Assembly: GCF_052055485.1 (NCBI RefSeq)
Contig: NZ_CP197171.1
Location: 186,001-250,000, forward strand
Origin: Amphibacillus sp052055485
GTDB taxonomy: Bacteria > Bacillota > Bacilli > Bacillales > Amphibacillaceae
Direction of reading: 5' to 3'
Length of the DNA stretch: 64,000 nucleotides
A model generated the notes under the pieces. The model saw nothing but the letters and a program-made list of their open reading frames with translations. It had not been told where the DNA came from and did not search any database. How positions within the stretch are numbered: the stretch's first letter is position 1; the number at the start of each line of letters is the position of its first letter. Of the stretch, positions 9,452 to 18,069 are shown piece by piece. A program made the position numbers and the translations under genes.

Positions 9452-10270
9452 TTATACAAGAATGCCTATAGCTCCTAAAAGTACACCTAAAATCATAATA
9501 CTGATGATTTGTTTTAATATACTTACCTGTTTACGATTCAAGTAATATAAAAGAAGTGTTGCTGCTAAAGGTAATAATTGTGGAAAAATAGAATCCAAGG
9601 TTTCTTGTAGTACAAAAGGATCTGTTCCGTCTCCTATGGAAATCGTTAATGGTGTAGCAATATGAACCGTTGAAGCAATCATTGACCCTATCACCATTAA
9701 ACCTATGATAGATAAGGCTAAAGTTACTTTGTTCATTAAATCAGAACCAGAAATCTTGCTAATAATTGTACTTCCCAATTTATAGCCACGTGTCATACCT
9801 AAATATCTCAGCGTTATATTTGGGACATTATAAATTAATAGAAATAAAATAGGTCCTAAAATATTTCCAGCCATAGATAATCCTGCTGCAATACCAGTTG
9901 CAATAATCCTTAATGTTCCCGCCAGTAATGAATCTCCAATTCCTGCTAAAGGTCCCATTAAAGCAGCCTTCATAGTATTAATAGAAGATGTATCAAAATC
10001 CTCGTTATTCGCATTTTCTTCTTCCATGGATGCGGAAACACCTAATATGAAAGGATGCATCGTCGCCTGTGAATTGTAAAATTCTAAATGTCTCCGGTAT
10101 GCTTCTATTCTATCCTTTTTATTACTGTATAATTTATTTATAATTGGAATTATAGAATAGCCAAATGATAAATGCTGTTGTCTTTCAAAATGCCATAAGT
10201 GTGATGTAGTAAAAGACCGCCAAAAACCTTGCTTTATTTCCTTCTTTGTCAACTTGTTATTAGAACTCAT
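9452..10270 (-). CDS. PTS mannose/fructose/sorbose family EIID
   Basis: 272-residue membrane component of a mannose-family phosphotransferase permease. The N-terminal soluble stretch with LTKKEIKQGFWRSF and the later MGPLAGIGDSLLAGTLR segment are typical of EIID. ATG 10270 follows GGGGAGGAGG; the gene overlaps EIIC by 11 bp. Together with EIIC (10260), EIIB (11043) and EIIA (12363) it imports and phosphorylates a hexose or related sugar at the cytoplasmic membrane. The substrate cannot be read from the sequence; the epimerase and aldolase-like genes in the operon suggest a rarer ketose or amino-sugar derivative rather than plain mannose. Confidence 0.9.
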   Translation of the reverse strand: MSSNNKLTKKEIKQGFWRSFTTSHLWHFERQQHLSFGYSIIPIINKLYSNKKDRIEAYRRHLEFYNSQATMHPFILGVSASMEEENANNEDFDTSSINTMKAALMGPLAGIGDSLLAGTLRIIATGIAAGLSMAGNILGPILFLLIYNVPNITLRYLGMTRGYKLGSTIISKISGSDLMNKVTLALSIIGLMVIGSMIASTVHIATPLTISIGDGTDPFVLQETLDSIFPQLLPLAATLLLYYLNRKQVSILKQIISIMILGVLLGAIGILV

Positions 10271-11030
10271 TACTATCCTCCTCCCCAATAAGTTGAGTAT
10301 TTTTCGAGATAAACTCTTCAGCGAGTAATAGAATACCTATAACTACCGCTGAAAACGCAACAACCCCAACAGTGTTGACAGCTAGATATGCGGTAAGAAG
10401 AAAACCGAAGAGCATAAAAACGGCTGTCTTTTTTGAAGCAATCATTGAGATAAGTTGAGCAAAACCCAAGGCAGGTAAAATACCCGCAGCAATAATCAAA
10501 CCATTTTCCATCCATGAAGGGATTAAATCAACCAAAGCAATTATGACATCATTTCCTAAATAAAATGCTATAAATACCAAAACGGCAAACGTAAAGTTGT
10601 AAAAAAAGCCACCTCCAATAAAAGACCTTTCAATACCTTTGAAATTTCCATTCTCAGCTTGCTTATCTATATATTTTGCAATCAAAGGTGTGATAATTCC
10701 ATAAAATAAATTAACAAGAAACGCTGAGAGTATAGCAGTCGGCATAGCTACTGTCAGAGCAGTTTCATAGCCGTATCCTGAAGAAATAGCGACAGCAGTA
10801 CCTAGGACAGATCCAACTACCATGTCTGGTGGAACAGAGGCTCCAATATAATTCATCCCTAAAAAGACTAATTCAAGTTGGAAGCCTATCATAGTTCCTG
10901 TTGCAACATCACCTAGAAATAGACCTGTTAACGGACCCAAGACAATTGCTCTACCGATCATTGGCGTTCCAAGGAAAAAGTCCATCCTACCAATAAAAAC
11001 TGCTAGACCAATAAGCAAAGCTTCAATCAT
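10260..11030 (-). CDS. PTS mannose/fructose/sorbose family EIIC
   Basis: 256-residue polytopic membrane protein. The N-terminal ALLIGLAVFIGRMDFFLGTP and LGPLTGLFLGDVATGTMIG segments match the EIIC fold of the mannose family, which forms the translocation channel with EIID. ATG 11030 after AAGGAGGAAACAAC. It lies 12 bp downstream of EIIB and overlaps EIID, so all are one transcription unit. Confidence 0.9.
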   Translation of the reverse strand: MIEALLIGLAVFIGRMDFFLGTPMIGRAIVLGPLTGLFLGDVATGTMIGFQLELVFLGMNYIGASVPPDMVVGSVLGTAVAISSGYGYETALTVAMPTAILSAFLVNLFYGIITPLIAKYIDKQAENGNFKGIERSFIGGGFFYNFTFAVLVFIAFYLGNDVIIALVDLIPSWMENGLIIAAGILPALGFAQLISMIASKKTAVFMLFGFLLTAYLAVNTVGVVAFSAVVIGILLLAEEFISKNTQLIGEEDSNEF

Positions 11031-11042
11031 GTTGTTTCCTCC

Positions 11043-11516
11043 TTATAATTTTTCTTTTACGAGTATTTCTCTTTTATCATCTGGAACTTGTCGGATTTCA
11101 ATTTGTAGCCCGGAAGTAATCATTTCTTTTAAAATTTGTTTTTCTTCATGAGTGACATGAACAGCTATTCCAAGTTCAGTTGTATTTTCCATCTTTTTAA
11201 TTCCACCTAAATTTAAGCTCTTTAATCCCTTAACCTGATCGTACAGTCTCTGAGCATCTTTAATTGATTCAACTATAATGATTAGTTTATATGGATCTGT
11301 TTTCCCACTATTTAGTATGTCAGCGGCTTCATCAATACCTTTAATAACTAGCTTCATTCCCGCAGGTTTTGCTAATCGAATAGTTGCCATTCTCATTTCA
11401 CTATTTGCCACTTCATCATTAGCAACAAGGATGGCATTAGCTCCTAAAGAATTACTCCAAGAAAAAGCTACTTGCCCATGTAACAGTCGATGATCTACCC
11501 TAAACAGTTTAATCAT
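11043..11516 (-). CDS. PTS mannose/fructose/sorbose family EIIB
   Basis: 157-residue cytoplasmic phosphocarrier. The phosphorylation motif RVDHRLLHGQV near the N-terminus holds the active histidine and is diagnostic for the mannose family. It receives phosphate from EIIA (12363-12779) and passes it to the sugar held by EIIC/EIID. The gene overlaps the epimerase-like gene by 8 bp and precedes EIIC by 12 bp. Length is normal for a separate EIIB domain. Confidence 0.92.
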   Translation of the reverse strand: MIKLFRVDHRLLHGQVAFSWSNSLGANAILVANDEVANSEMRMATIRLAKPAGMKLVIKGIDEAADILNSGKTDPYKLIIIVESIKDAQRLYDQVKGLKSLNLGGIKKMENTTELGIAVHVTHEEKQILKEMITSGLQIEIRQVPDDKREILVKEKL

Positions 11517-12363
11517 TTAAATCACCCTCAATTATTTTTATACATTTTTGAAATTGTACTTTAGTTTTTAAATCCCAAATTTCTGGGTTTTTGAAACTTT
11601 CCTGGTATAAATATTCCATAGAAAACCCACCACTATAGTTGTGATTCGAAAAAGCCTTTAAAGTATTTTCCATGCTAAGTTCTCCCTCTCCCCAAGGTAA
11701 ATGACCCGTAGGGTTACCATCAACGAAATGACAATGGGCTATATCAGCTCCAAATACCTGAAACCACTCCTCAATAGACTCTTGTGCACTATTTATTGCT
11801 CCTAAATCTAATGCTAATTTTAAATTAGGACGGTTTACGCCTCCTTTTATTTGCTGAATCTTTTCAATGGTGTCTCCTACTAAAGAAGATTTATTCCAAA
11901 TAGATTCTAATACCAATGTGATGTTTCTTTCTTGAGCATAATCAGATAGTTTCTTAATCATAGAAATACTTCTTTTTCTAGCTTTTGATGGATCTTCATC
12001 ATAATAATTCCACCCCGGAGTTATTAAAACTAAATCTGAATTAATAGCATTTGCTAGATCAATTACTTTTTTAAAATATTGATAGGTGTATTGAATTAGA
12101 TTCTCTTCTCTTGCTGCAATATTATTGGGCTTAGGATTGTTTTGTTCAGGGCATAAACATTTGACTGAAATTTTATATTTTTCCATCAATTTTTTTATTT
12201 TTTCTGATTTTTCCGAAAAAAATGCATTGATATAAAAATGTTGTGGACAGAGCCATATTTCAACATTTTCGATTTTATTTTGACTACAAGACTTAAAAAA
12301 ATACTCTAAATCATAATATCTATAATGTATATTCATTCCATACAATTGATTAATACTTAACAT
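11509..12363 (-). CDS. Xylose-isomerase-like TIM-barrel sugar (phosphate) epimerase
   Basis: 284 residues. Metal-binding positions of the ketose 3-epimerase/AP endonuclease 2 fold are visible: Glu in LVLESIWN, Asp in LALDLGA, His in IAHCHFVDGNP, and Glu in FSMEYLYQ. The HFVDGNPTGHLPWGEG segment resembles FrlC-type (fructoselysine/psicoselysine) and tagatose/psicose 3-epimerases. The ATG overlaps the EIIA stop as TAATG, so translation is coupled. It most likely epimerises the imported ketose phosphate or its glycosylamine before the FSA-like aldolases act. The exact substrate is unknown. Confidence 0.78.
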   Translation of the reverse strand: MLSINQLYGMNIHYRYYDLEYFFKSCSQNKIENVEIWLCPQHFYINAFFSEKSEKIKKLMEKYKISVKCLCPEQNNPKPNNIAAREENLIQYTYQYFKKVIDLANAINSDLVLITPGWNYYDEDPSKARKRSISMIKKLSDYAQERNITLVLESIWNKSSLVGDTIEKIQQIKGGVNRPNLKLALDLGAINSAQESIEEWFQVFGADIAHCHFVDGNPTGHLPWGEGELSMENTLKAFSNHNYSGGFSMEYLYQESFKNPEIWDLKTKVQFQKCIKIIEGDLND

Positions 12364-12779
12364 TAAAATTCACCTTTTTCCTTTATCACTTGATCGATTA
12401 GCTCATTACACAAACAGACTCCCGATTGTGAATTTAAAATAATTTCATTTAAATTAGTTTCAAGCTCATCATCTCCTTTTAGTAATAAAAGTTGTAATAC
12501 TAAAGGTAAATTCATTCCTGTAATTAAATGAAAATCATACTTATTTAGCAATTCAATAAATAAATTATTTACGCTACCTCCTAGTAAATCAGTAACTACA
12601 ATTAAATTGTCATTAACATTAAAATCATTCAAAAAGTTTTGCACTTCTTCTTCAAGATCTATATTATTTGTGTAAGCAGTAATCACGTCTATATTCTTTT
12701 TTTCTCCCATTATTATTTCAACTGAATTTTTCATTCCTTCTGCTAGGGTCCCGTGTGAAGCTAACAGGATATTTATCAT
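12363..12779 (-). CDS. PTS mannose/fructose/sorbose family EIIA
   Basis: 138 residues. ILLASHGTLAEGMKNS near the N-terminus holds the phosphoryl-accepting histidine of EIIA-Man. The start is ATG 12779, 9 bases after GGAG; the ATG at 12788 abuts the Shine-Dalgarno sequence and is unlikely. It lies 18 bp after the regulator gene. It should be phosphorylated by HPr and donate to EIIB; in LevR-type systems it also reports transport activity to the PRD regulator encoded upstream. Confidence 0.88.
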   Translation of the reverse strand: MINILLASHGTLAEGMKNSVEIIMGEKKNIDVITAYTNNIDLEEEVQNFLNDFNVNDNLIVVTDLLGGSVNNLFIELLNKYDFHLITGMNLPLVLQLLLLKGDDELETNLNEIILNSQSGVCLCNELIDQVIKEKGEF

Positions 12780-12797
12780 ACTTGGCATCTCCTTTTC

Positions 12798-15407
12798 TTA
12801 GTCATTCTTGATATATTCATAAATGTAGGCAATTTCTGAAAGAGGCAGTTCAACATTGTAGTTTTCTATTAAATTATAAAAGCATTTTTCCACGGAGCTT
12901 ATAAAATTTGCGTGTTCTTTTTCAAAGTTCTCAATTTCAGGATAAGAAGTAGCCTGACCCTTAGTAACTAATTTCTCCACTAAAAAGCAAATATGAATAT
13001 TTAATCCAATTATTGTTCGATTAGTCAGTTTCTTTTTTAGGACATATTGCAAATGCATAATTGCTTTTGATACTTGTTTTAATAATTGATGAGGATTTAG
13101 AATTAACAATTTATTCATTAATGAGTCCATAGAAAAATTGATTAATAAAGCTTCTCTAAACTGTTCCATTTCTTCATCATTTAAGTACTCTTTAAAAATA
13201 TTAAATATCATGTCATTTTCAGTAAAATTGATGATATCTTCGATTGCCACATTGGGAACATTATCTAGCTTCATAGTGATTGGTCTGACAAGCAATACGA
13301 CTTCATATTGATCAATAAATTGATTTAAATCATAATGGTTCTTTTGAACCGTTTCATTATAGGCTAATATTTTCAATGGTATTCTTTGGGGTAAGCTATT
13401 CCTAAATAAATGACTTAATTTCTTCGCCACGTCAACATTTATATCACTTGAAAAAATAATTGCTTTTTCCTTCTTTTGTTTTTCTAAAATATGAAAATTT
13501 AAAAAATCATTTTCTTTATATTCATGTAAAATTTTCGCTGGATTATTACCTTTACAAATTTGATCACCAATATGAAGGGCCATAGGTGTTGAAACATGAT
13601 TAATTATTCCCACCATAGAAGTTGTTTTTAAGTCTTTGGCAATCCTTTCTAAGGACCCCATATCTACTAAGAATAAATAACTTTCATAGTTGTTATTTTG
13701 TCTTAGAAAATCATTAAGATTGTGTGTCACCCTATCAATTGAATGATCAATGGGGACATCTATAGCCTCAAAAACTTGTAATTGTAGTATTTTATTGACA
13801 GTATCAGCAATAGAACTAGCCGTTGAATAGCCATGACATAAAATGACTGCCTTTATTTTCAAATTTTTAATATTCTCGTTATATTCAATTAAACTAGCAT
13901 ATACGACTAATTCATTTATAAAAAACCAATCACCTTTATAATTAATTTTCAATTGATTAATTAAATACCTAGTATAGTCGTCCGCTTTATTGTGTGATTC
14001 TGAAAAATATTTTTTAAGTATTTTTATTTGCTCACTGTTTCTATCTTCCCATTCTTGAAAGAAATAGGAATATTGGTTTTGGATAATTATTACTCGGGCT
14101 AGAATATATGCAAAATTAATTGGCGTTTTTACGTAATACTTTTCAGTAAAAATAGATAATATATTTTGTATCCCTTGTTCTATTATTCTTGTTTCCTCAT
14201 TAGGATACATTTCTTCAAAGATTAAAAAGTCTGAGTACTCATTTAAGTAAGCGCTATTATAATTAATTAAATATTCATATTCATAATAAGAAGTATGATT
14301 TAAAATATCATCAAGGATTTTATTCCAGATACTCAAAATCCTATCACTACTCTTTACAAATATCTCTTCTAAGCTAAGTATGGTATTATTTTTAAAGTCA
14401 GCTATATTATTTACTGGTTCTTTAGAAATGTTATGAAGTGGATAAATCTTTATTTCTTTTTCGTGGATATTGTCTGAATAAGCACTCGCACTAATGGATT
14501 TAACCCGTCTTTTTATATCACTAATATTATGGGGTAAATTTATTTCCGTTAAATGATGAATAATTTGTTCAGAAACCATTATTTTCTTTTCAAATACTAT
14601 TTCTTCCTTCTTAAATAGATCATAAAGTATATTAAGTTTTTCAGCTTTAAATCTATCTTTCCATGATGGAACTGAAGTGATTATGGGTATTTGAATAATT
14701 AAATTGGGCGAAATATATTCTTTCCCTTCAGGGAGTGCAGTAAGTATTATCCTTGTATTATTATTATCTTTTTGTTGATCGATAAATTCGTGCACTAACA
14801 TCTCTTGACAATCATTTAATTCATGTATTCCTTCGATTATAACTATTCCCTCTGTTTCATGATCTAACTTCTCTAATTCTTGTATGTTAATTTCATTAAA
14901 TTCGTACAAATAGGTTTCCTTTTTCTGAAGAATTATTTTCCGGAAAAATTCTGCACTTAATTTCGCTAATCGTTTTCTCCCTGTCCCGTTTTCTCCAATT
15001 AATAAAATAGGTAATCCATTAGGATACAATATGGCTGTTTTTAATTGATTAATAACACTTGATAGTGACCCTAAAGAGCCAATGATTCTTTTGTATGGAT
15101 CCCCTTGTAAACTTGCATCTAGAGCTTCGATAAATTTTTCTATGCTTAAATACTCATATTCAAACTTTGTTTGATATTTGTATTCTAAAACTTTTTTATT
15201 AAAATAATAAACGGGTCTAGTCGATATTTTCATTAAATATCCTAGCTTATATAGGTCATTTAAATACAACGAAACTAGTGACCTCGATAAGTGTAATTCG
15301 TCAGCTATATAATTAGTTGTAAACTTATCGATGATATGACTATTAAATTTATTGGTTGTATCTTTTAAGTAGTTAATTATTTTTTCTTTTGAACTTTCAG
15401 TGTCCAT
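12798..15407 (-). CDS. LevR-like PRD/EII-domain regulator with degenerate AAA+ domain
   Basis: 869 residues, ATG 15407 after GGGAGGAAC. Domains in order: winged helix (about 15-75, ADELHLSRSLVSLYLNDL and RPVYYF), AAA+ remnant (about 95-320), PRD1 (about 370-480), an EIIA-Man-like domain with AVILCHGYSTASS (about 505-630), an EIIB-like stretch starting KAIIFSSD, and PRD2 (about 765-869, LNIHICFLVEKL). In LevR-type activators the AAA+ domain contacts sigma-54. Here Walker A reads GENGTGRKR (no GK[ST]), Walker B reads IVIIEGIHE and the GAFTGA loop is absent. It is the first gene of the PTS operon and surely controls it through PTS phosphorylation, but probably not through sigma-54. Confidence 0.82.
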   Translation of the reverse strand: MDTESSKEKIINYLKDTTNKFNSHIIDKFTTNYIADELHLSRSLVSLYLNDLYKLGYLMKISTRPVYYFNKKVLEYKYQTKFEYEYLSIEKFIEALDASLQGDPYKRIIGSLGSLSSVINQLKTAILYPNGLPILLIGENGTGRKRLAKLSAEFFRKIILQKKETYLYEFNEINIQELEKLDHETEGIVIIEGIHELNDCQEMLVHEFIDQQKDNNNTRIILTALPEGKEYISPNLIIQIPIITSVPSWKDRFKAEKLNILYDLFKKEEIVFEKKIMVSEQIIHHLTEINLPHNISDIKRRVKSISASAYSDNIHEKEIKIYPLHNISKEPVNNIADFKNNTILSLEEIFVKSSDRILSIWNKILDDILNHTSYYEYEYLINYNSAYLNEYSDFLIFEEMYPNEETRIIEQGIQNILSIFTEKYYVKTPINFAYILARVIIIQNQYSYFFQEWEDRNSEQIKILKKYFSESHNKADDYTRYLINQLKINYKGDWFFINELVVYASLIEYNENIKNLKIKAVILCHGYSTASSIADTVNKILQLQVFEAIDVPIDHSIDRVTHNLNDFLRQNNNYESYLFLVDMGSLERIAKDLKTTSMVGIINHVSTPMALHIGDQICKGNNPAKILHEYKENDFLNFHILEKQKKEKAIIFSSDINVDVAKKLSHLFRNSLPQRIPLKILAYNETVQKNHYDLNQFIDQYEVVLLVRPITMKLDNVPNVAIEDIINFTENDMIFNIFKEYLNDEEMEQFREALLINFSMDSLMNKLLILNPHQLLKQVSKAIMHLQYVLKKKLTNRTIIGLNIHICFLVEKLVTKGQATSYPEIENFEKEHANFISSVEKCFYNLIENYNVELPLSEIAYIYEYIKND

Positions 15408-15600
15408 TGATGTTCCTCCCGAAGTCCTCTAGTTAATTACAAGTTATCAAAAATCGCCTGCAAATATGTGTAGATTCAATTTATTTCACAATTCCCAACT
15501 ATAATTTCACACTTCAGCTATTACTATATATAATTCGCTCAACTAGAAAACAGAATTTTTATATTAGTGTTTAATTTTTTAACTCTTTATTAAATGAATG

Positions 15601-15684
15601 TTAACACCTAATTTCATCCACCAATAAAAAAGCCATATTATTATATTCTTGCTCTTGAATGGTTTTAACTTTTAAATCATTCAT
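15601..15684 (-). CDS. Possible 27-residue small protein or gene remnant
   Basis: ATG 15684 is preceded by AAGGAGCTAT at ideal spacing, and the frame runs 27 codons to TAA. The product begins MNDLKVKTIQEQEY and ends VDEIRC. It is not a recognised family. It lies 193 bp upstream of the LevR-like regulator start on the same strand, so it could be a leader peptide, an independent small protein, or the N-terminal stub of a lost gene. Confidence 0.3.
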   Translation of the reverse strand: MNDLKVKTIQEQEYNNMAFLLVDEIRC

Positions 15685-15888
15685 ATAGCTCCTTCCTCTT
15701 TTCCAATAACATTTAGAATTTACTTAGTTCATTCAATATAACGCAAGCTCATTTGATTTCTTTCGGCTTAGCAGAAGCTACGTCCTGTAGCCCTCCACGT
15801 TCACGAAAAGCGTCGTGTTTTTCTGCAGCGGTCGTATTAACCTGACAACATTGCTGCGGTTACTCGTCCCAAATGTTTTGACGGGACA

Positions 15889-15916
15889 AGTTTTACAGAC
15901 GGTTATCTGTGATAAA
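15889..15916 (+). repeat. Dispersed repeat right end, copy a
   Basis: The 28 bp match the right end of the 164-bp element at 59176-59339 at all but one position (ACAGACGG for ACGGACGG). Here the change creates ACAGA...TCTGT. The sequence to its left, including GTCCC/GGGAC, differs from the long copies. Confidence 0.75.
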
Positions 15917-16197
15917 TATCTTTCTTATTCCAAGTCCCAGTTTCAATAGCTGCATGACCTACATCCTTAACACTTCCAATTCACGTGATACGTAAATCTG
16001 TAGTTTTTCAAAACGATTAGCCCCTCACCTAATGAATAAAAAATTAAATAACAAAAAAGCAAATGATAGTAAACTTATGTGCCATTTTAAAAGGGCAGTC
16101 ACAAATCATACTAACATTCGCTTTTCTAGCTATTCTATCTATTCTTATTTCAATATCTTATTTTTATACCAAACAAAACAGCTTTTTTCACATATTA

Positions 16198-16950
16198 TCA
16201 GTCGTCTTTATTCAACAACTTTCGCACGATGGTATAAAGGGTCTTGACATCTTCTGGTCTAGTTTCACCCGTTTCTTTATCGATAATAGAGCTGTATACA
16301 TGAGGAATTACCTTTTTAACTCCAGAATCCAAAGCTATTTGAATAATTTCTTCAAAGTTATCTAAAGTAATGCCACCTGTTGGCTCTAGGATAAAGTCAT
16401 TTTCAGCACATGCTTGGGCTACTGCTCTATACTCTTCTTTATACATTAACCCTTTCATCGGGAAAAATTTAACTGAACTCCCCCCCATATCCTTCAATAA
16501 AGAAATGGCTGTTTCAATTGGGACTTCAGCTTTTTGTGTTGCCTTACTACTTAATGGACCAGTAGCTATATTCACATAACCTACTCTTCCGGTTGGAGAT
16601 ATTAATCCATTGATGATGGTTTCATCTTGATTGAGTAAAGCCCTTGAAGCACCTACCCCAGTAAATACTTGATTAATATGTTGTGGTTGAAGTTCAGCTG
16701 AAATACGAGCAACCATAGCACTTTGATTGGGATCACCTGCCCCTAAACCAACAGAAATGGCATTACTTATTACTTTTTGATATCGTTTCATATCTTCAAT
16801 AGCCGCTTGATCTGAATCATAATTTTTTGACAGAATCCCTAAGACTACATGTCCTTCTGCAGCTTGATAGCAAGCCTTAGCATTTTCGACTGAATTAACT
16901 AATACATTTAAAGCAATACGGTTGTTTATATAATTGGGGGTTAATTGCAT
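16198..16950 (-). CDS. dgaF: DgaF-like 2-dehydro-3-deoxy-6-phosphogluconate aldolase (EF_0839/AHA_3917 family)
   Basis: 250 residues, ATG 16950. The (beta/alpha)8 aldolase pattern shows VKFFPMKG (a Schiff-base lysine candidate is the Lys here) and the phosphate-binding segment ILEPTGGITLDNFEEI. Characterised DgaF in Salmonella splits KDG-6-phosphate to pyruvate and glyceraldehyde 3-phosphate in D-glucosaminate use. The gene sits 12 bp after the DgaE-like gene, the same pair as in that pathway. In this cluster the usual PTS genes are replaced by DUF4310-4312 and SFCGS proteins, so the real substrate may differ. Confidence 0.8.
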   Translation of the reverse strand: MQLTPNYINNRIALNVLVNSVENAKACYQAAEGHVVLGILSKNYDSDQAAIEDMKRYQKVISNAISVGLGAGDPNQSAMVARISAELQPQHINQVFTGVGASRALLNQDETIINGLISPTGRVGYVNIATGPLSSKATQKAEVPIETAISLLKDMGGSSVKFFPMKGLMYKEEYRAVAQACAENDFILEPTGGITLDNFEEIIQIALDSGVKKVIPHVYSSIIDKETGETRPEDVKTLYTIVRKLLNKDD

Positions 16951-16962
16951 GACTAAAACTCC

Positions 16963-18069
16963 TTATCTTTTATTCAAAATTTCTTCTAAGCGATGTTTTA
17001 TCTTATCCATTTCTTCACTATCTACAGCACGGATATCAAATTCAATGATCCCATTATTTACTTGGTGCTCACGTGTATAAATAGAAGGATTCCCTTGCTT
17101 TAATTCTTCAATAACTTGTTTAGCCGTTAGTGATGTTTTATCGTTTACTTTAACTTGTGCTCGATAAATCTCTCTTCCTGCTGAATCTTGAACAAGAGAT
17201 ACATCAATACCTGAAATCTTTGATAACTGTTCTATAAAAGGTTCTAGACGGGCTTTCATTGCTTTTCCCTTTTCGATTCCTTTGTCTAAATACAATTCAA
17301 TTGCCGTAGCTAGACCTAGAACATTTTCTTTACCAATTTTCATGGCTCTTCCAACACCTGTTGATTGCATTCTTGTCCATTTGACCAAATTCTTTTTGCC
17401 GATAACCAGACCTGACGTTGTTCCAGCTAAAGCTTTTGCACCACTATAAATAACCAAATCCGCACCAAAATTCAAATATTTAAATAAATCTTGTTCTGCT
17501 GCAGCATCAAGAATGAATGGAAGATTGTTCCGATGTGCTACATCAATAGCTTCTTCGATTGATAACATACTCTTTTGTACGGTATGATGGCTTTTTATAT
17601 ACAGAATAGCTGCAGTGTTTTCTGTAATCATTTCTTCAACTAATTCTGGTGTACATTTGTTAGCGTAGCCTGCCTCAACAATATTACCTCCACCTAATGC
17701 TATCATGGTTTCAACTGAAGCACCAAAGTCAACATTGTGCCCTTTAGGGATAATAATATCTCGTTTAGTTATTCTTTTTGAAAATGGGTGATGAAGATGG
17801 TACAAACTCCCTTCTCCAATCACCCCAGCAATAGATTGTGCAATACCCGCAGAAGCTGACGAAACAATTTGAGCATCTTCTGCTCCGATTAAATCAGCGA
17901 CATATCCTCCTACATTTTCCATCAACTGATCCATCACAAAGAAATTTTGCCCGCCAAATTTTTGAGCATTAATCACTTCATCTGGATACTTTGATACACC
18001 TAATGCAGTCATTTTCCCACTCGCATTAATCACTTCATTTAAGCCATATTTATCATAAAGTGTTGTCAT
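16963..18069 (-). CDS. dgaE: DgaE-like PLP-dependent ammonia lyase (SelA-related)
   Basis: 368 residues of the SelA-related fold-type I PLP family. The PLP lysine lies in VIYSGAKALAGTTSGLVIG, and the Asp that contacts the pyridine is in PFILDAAAEQDLF. DgaE in Salmonella removes ammonia from D-glucosaminate 6-phosphate to give the 2-keto-3-deoxy acid phosphate. The start overlaps the amidohydrolase gene by 17 bp and the stop is 12 bp before the aldolase gene, so the three enzymes are made together: deacylation, deamination, aldol cleavage is the inferred order. Confidence 0.8.
   Translation of the reverse strand: MTTLYDKYGLNEVINASGKMTALGVSKYPDEVINAQKFGGQNFFVMDQLMENVGGYVADLIGAEDAQIVSSASAGIAQSIAGVIGEGSLYHLHHPFSKRITKRDIIIPKGHNVDFGASVETMIALGGGNIVEAGYANKCTPELVEEMITENTAAILYIKSHHTVQKSMLSIEEAIDVAHRNNLPFILDAAAEQDLFKYLNFGADLVIYSGAKALAGTTSGLVIGKKNLVKWTRMQSTGVGRAMKIGKENVLGLATAIELYLDKGIEKGKAMKARLEPFIEQLSKISGIDVSLVQDSAGREIYRAQVKVNDKTSLTAKQVIEELKQGNPSIYTREHQVNNGIIEFDIRAVDSEEMDKIKHRLEEILNKR

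Larger units (their letters stand above)
15408..16197. other. Intergenic region between two carbohydrate operons
   Basis: About 790 bp upstream of the LevR-like gene and downstream of the dgaF-like gene. It holds a 27-codon minus-strand frame with a strong ribosome binding site (15601-15684), a locally GC-richer stretch (about 15760-15900) with short hairpins such as CACGA/TCGTG and GTCCC/GGGAC, and a copy of the dispersed repeat end at 15889-15916. Plus-strand frames at 16032-16365 overlap the dgaF-like gene and look spurious. Confidence 0.45.

Noticed and set aside
16032..16365. Two plus-strand ORFs next to dgaF
   Set aside because: They overlap the end of the well supported dgaF-like gene on the other strand and lack ribosome binding sites.
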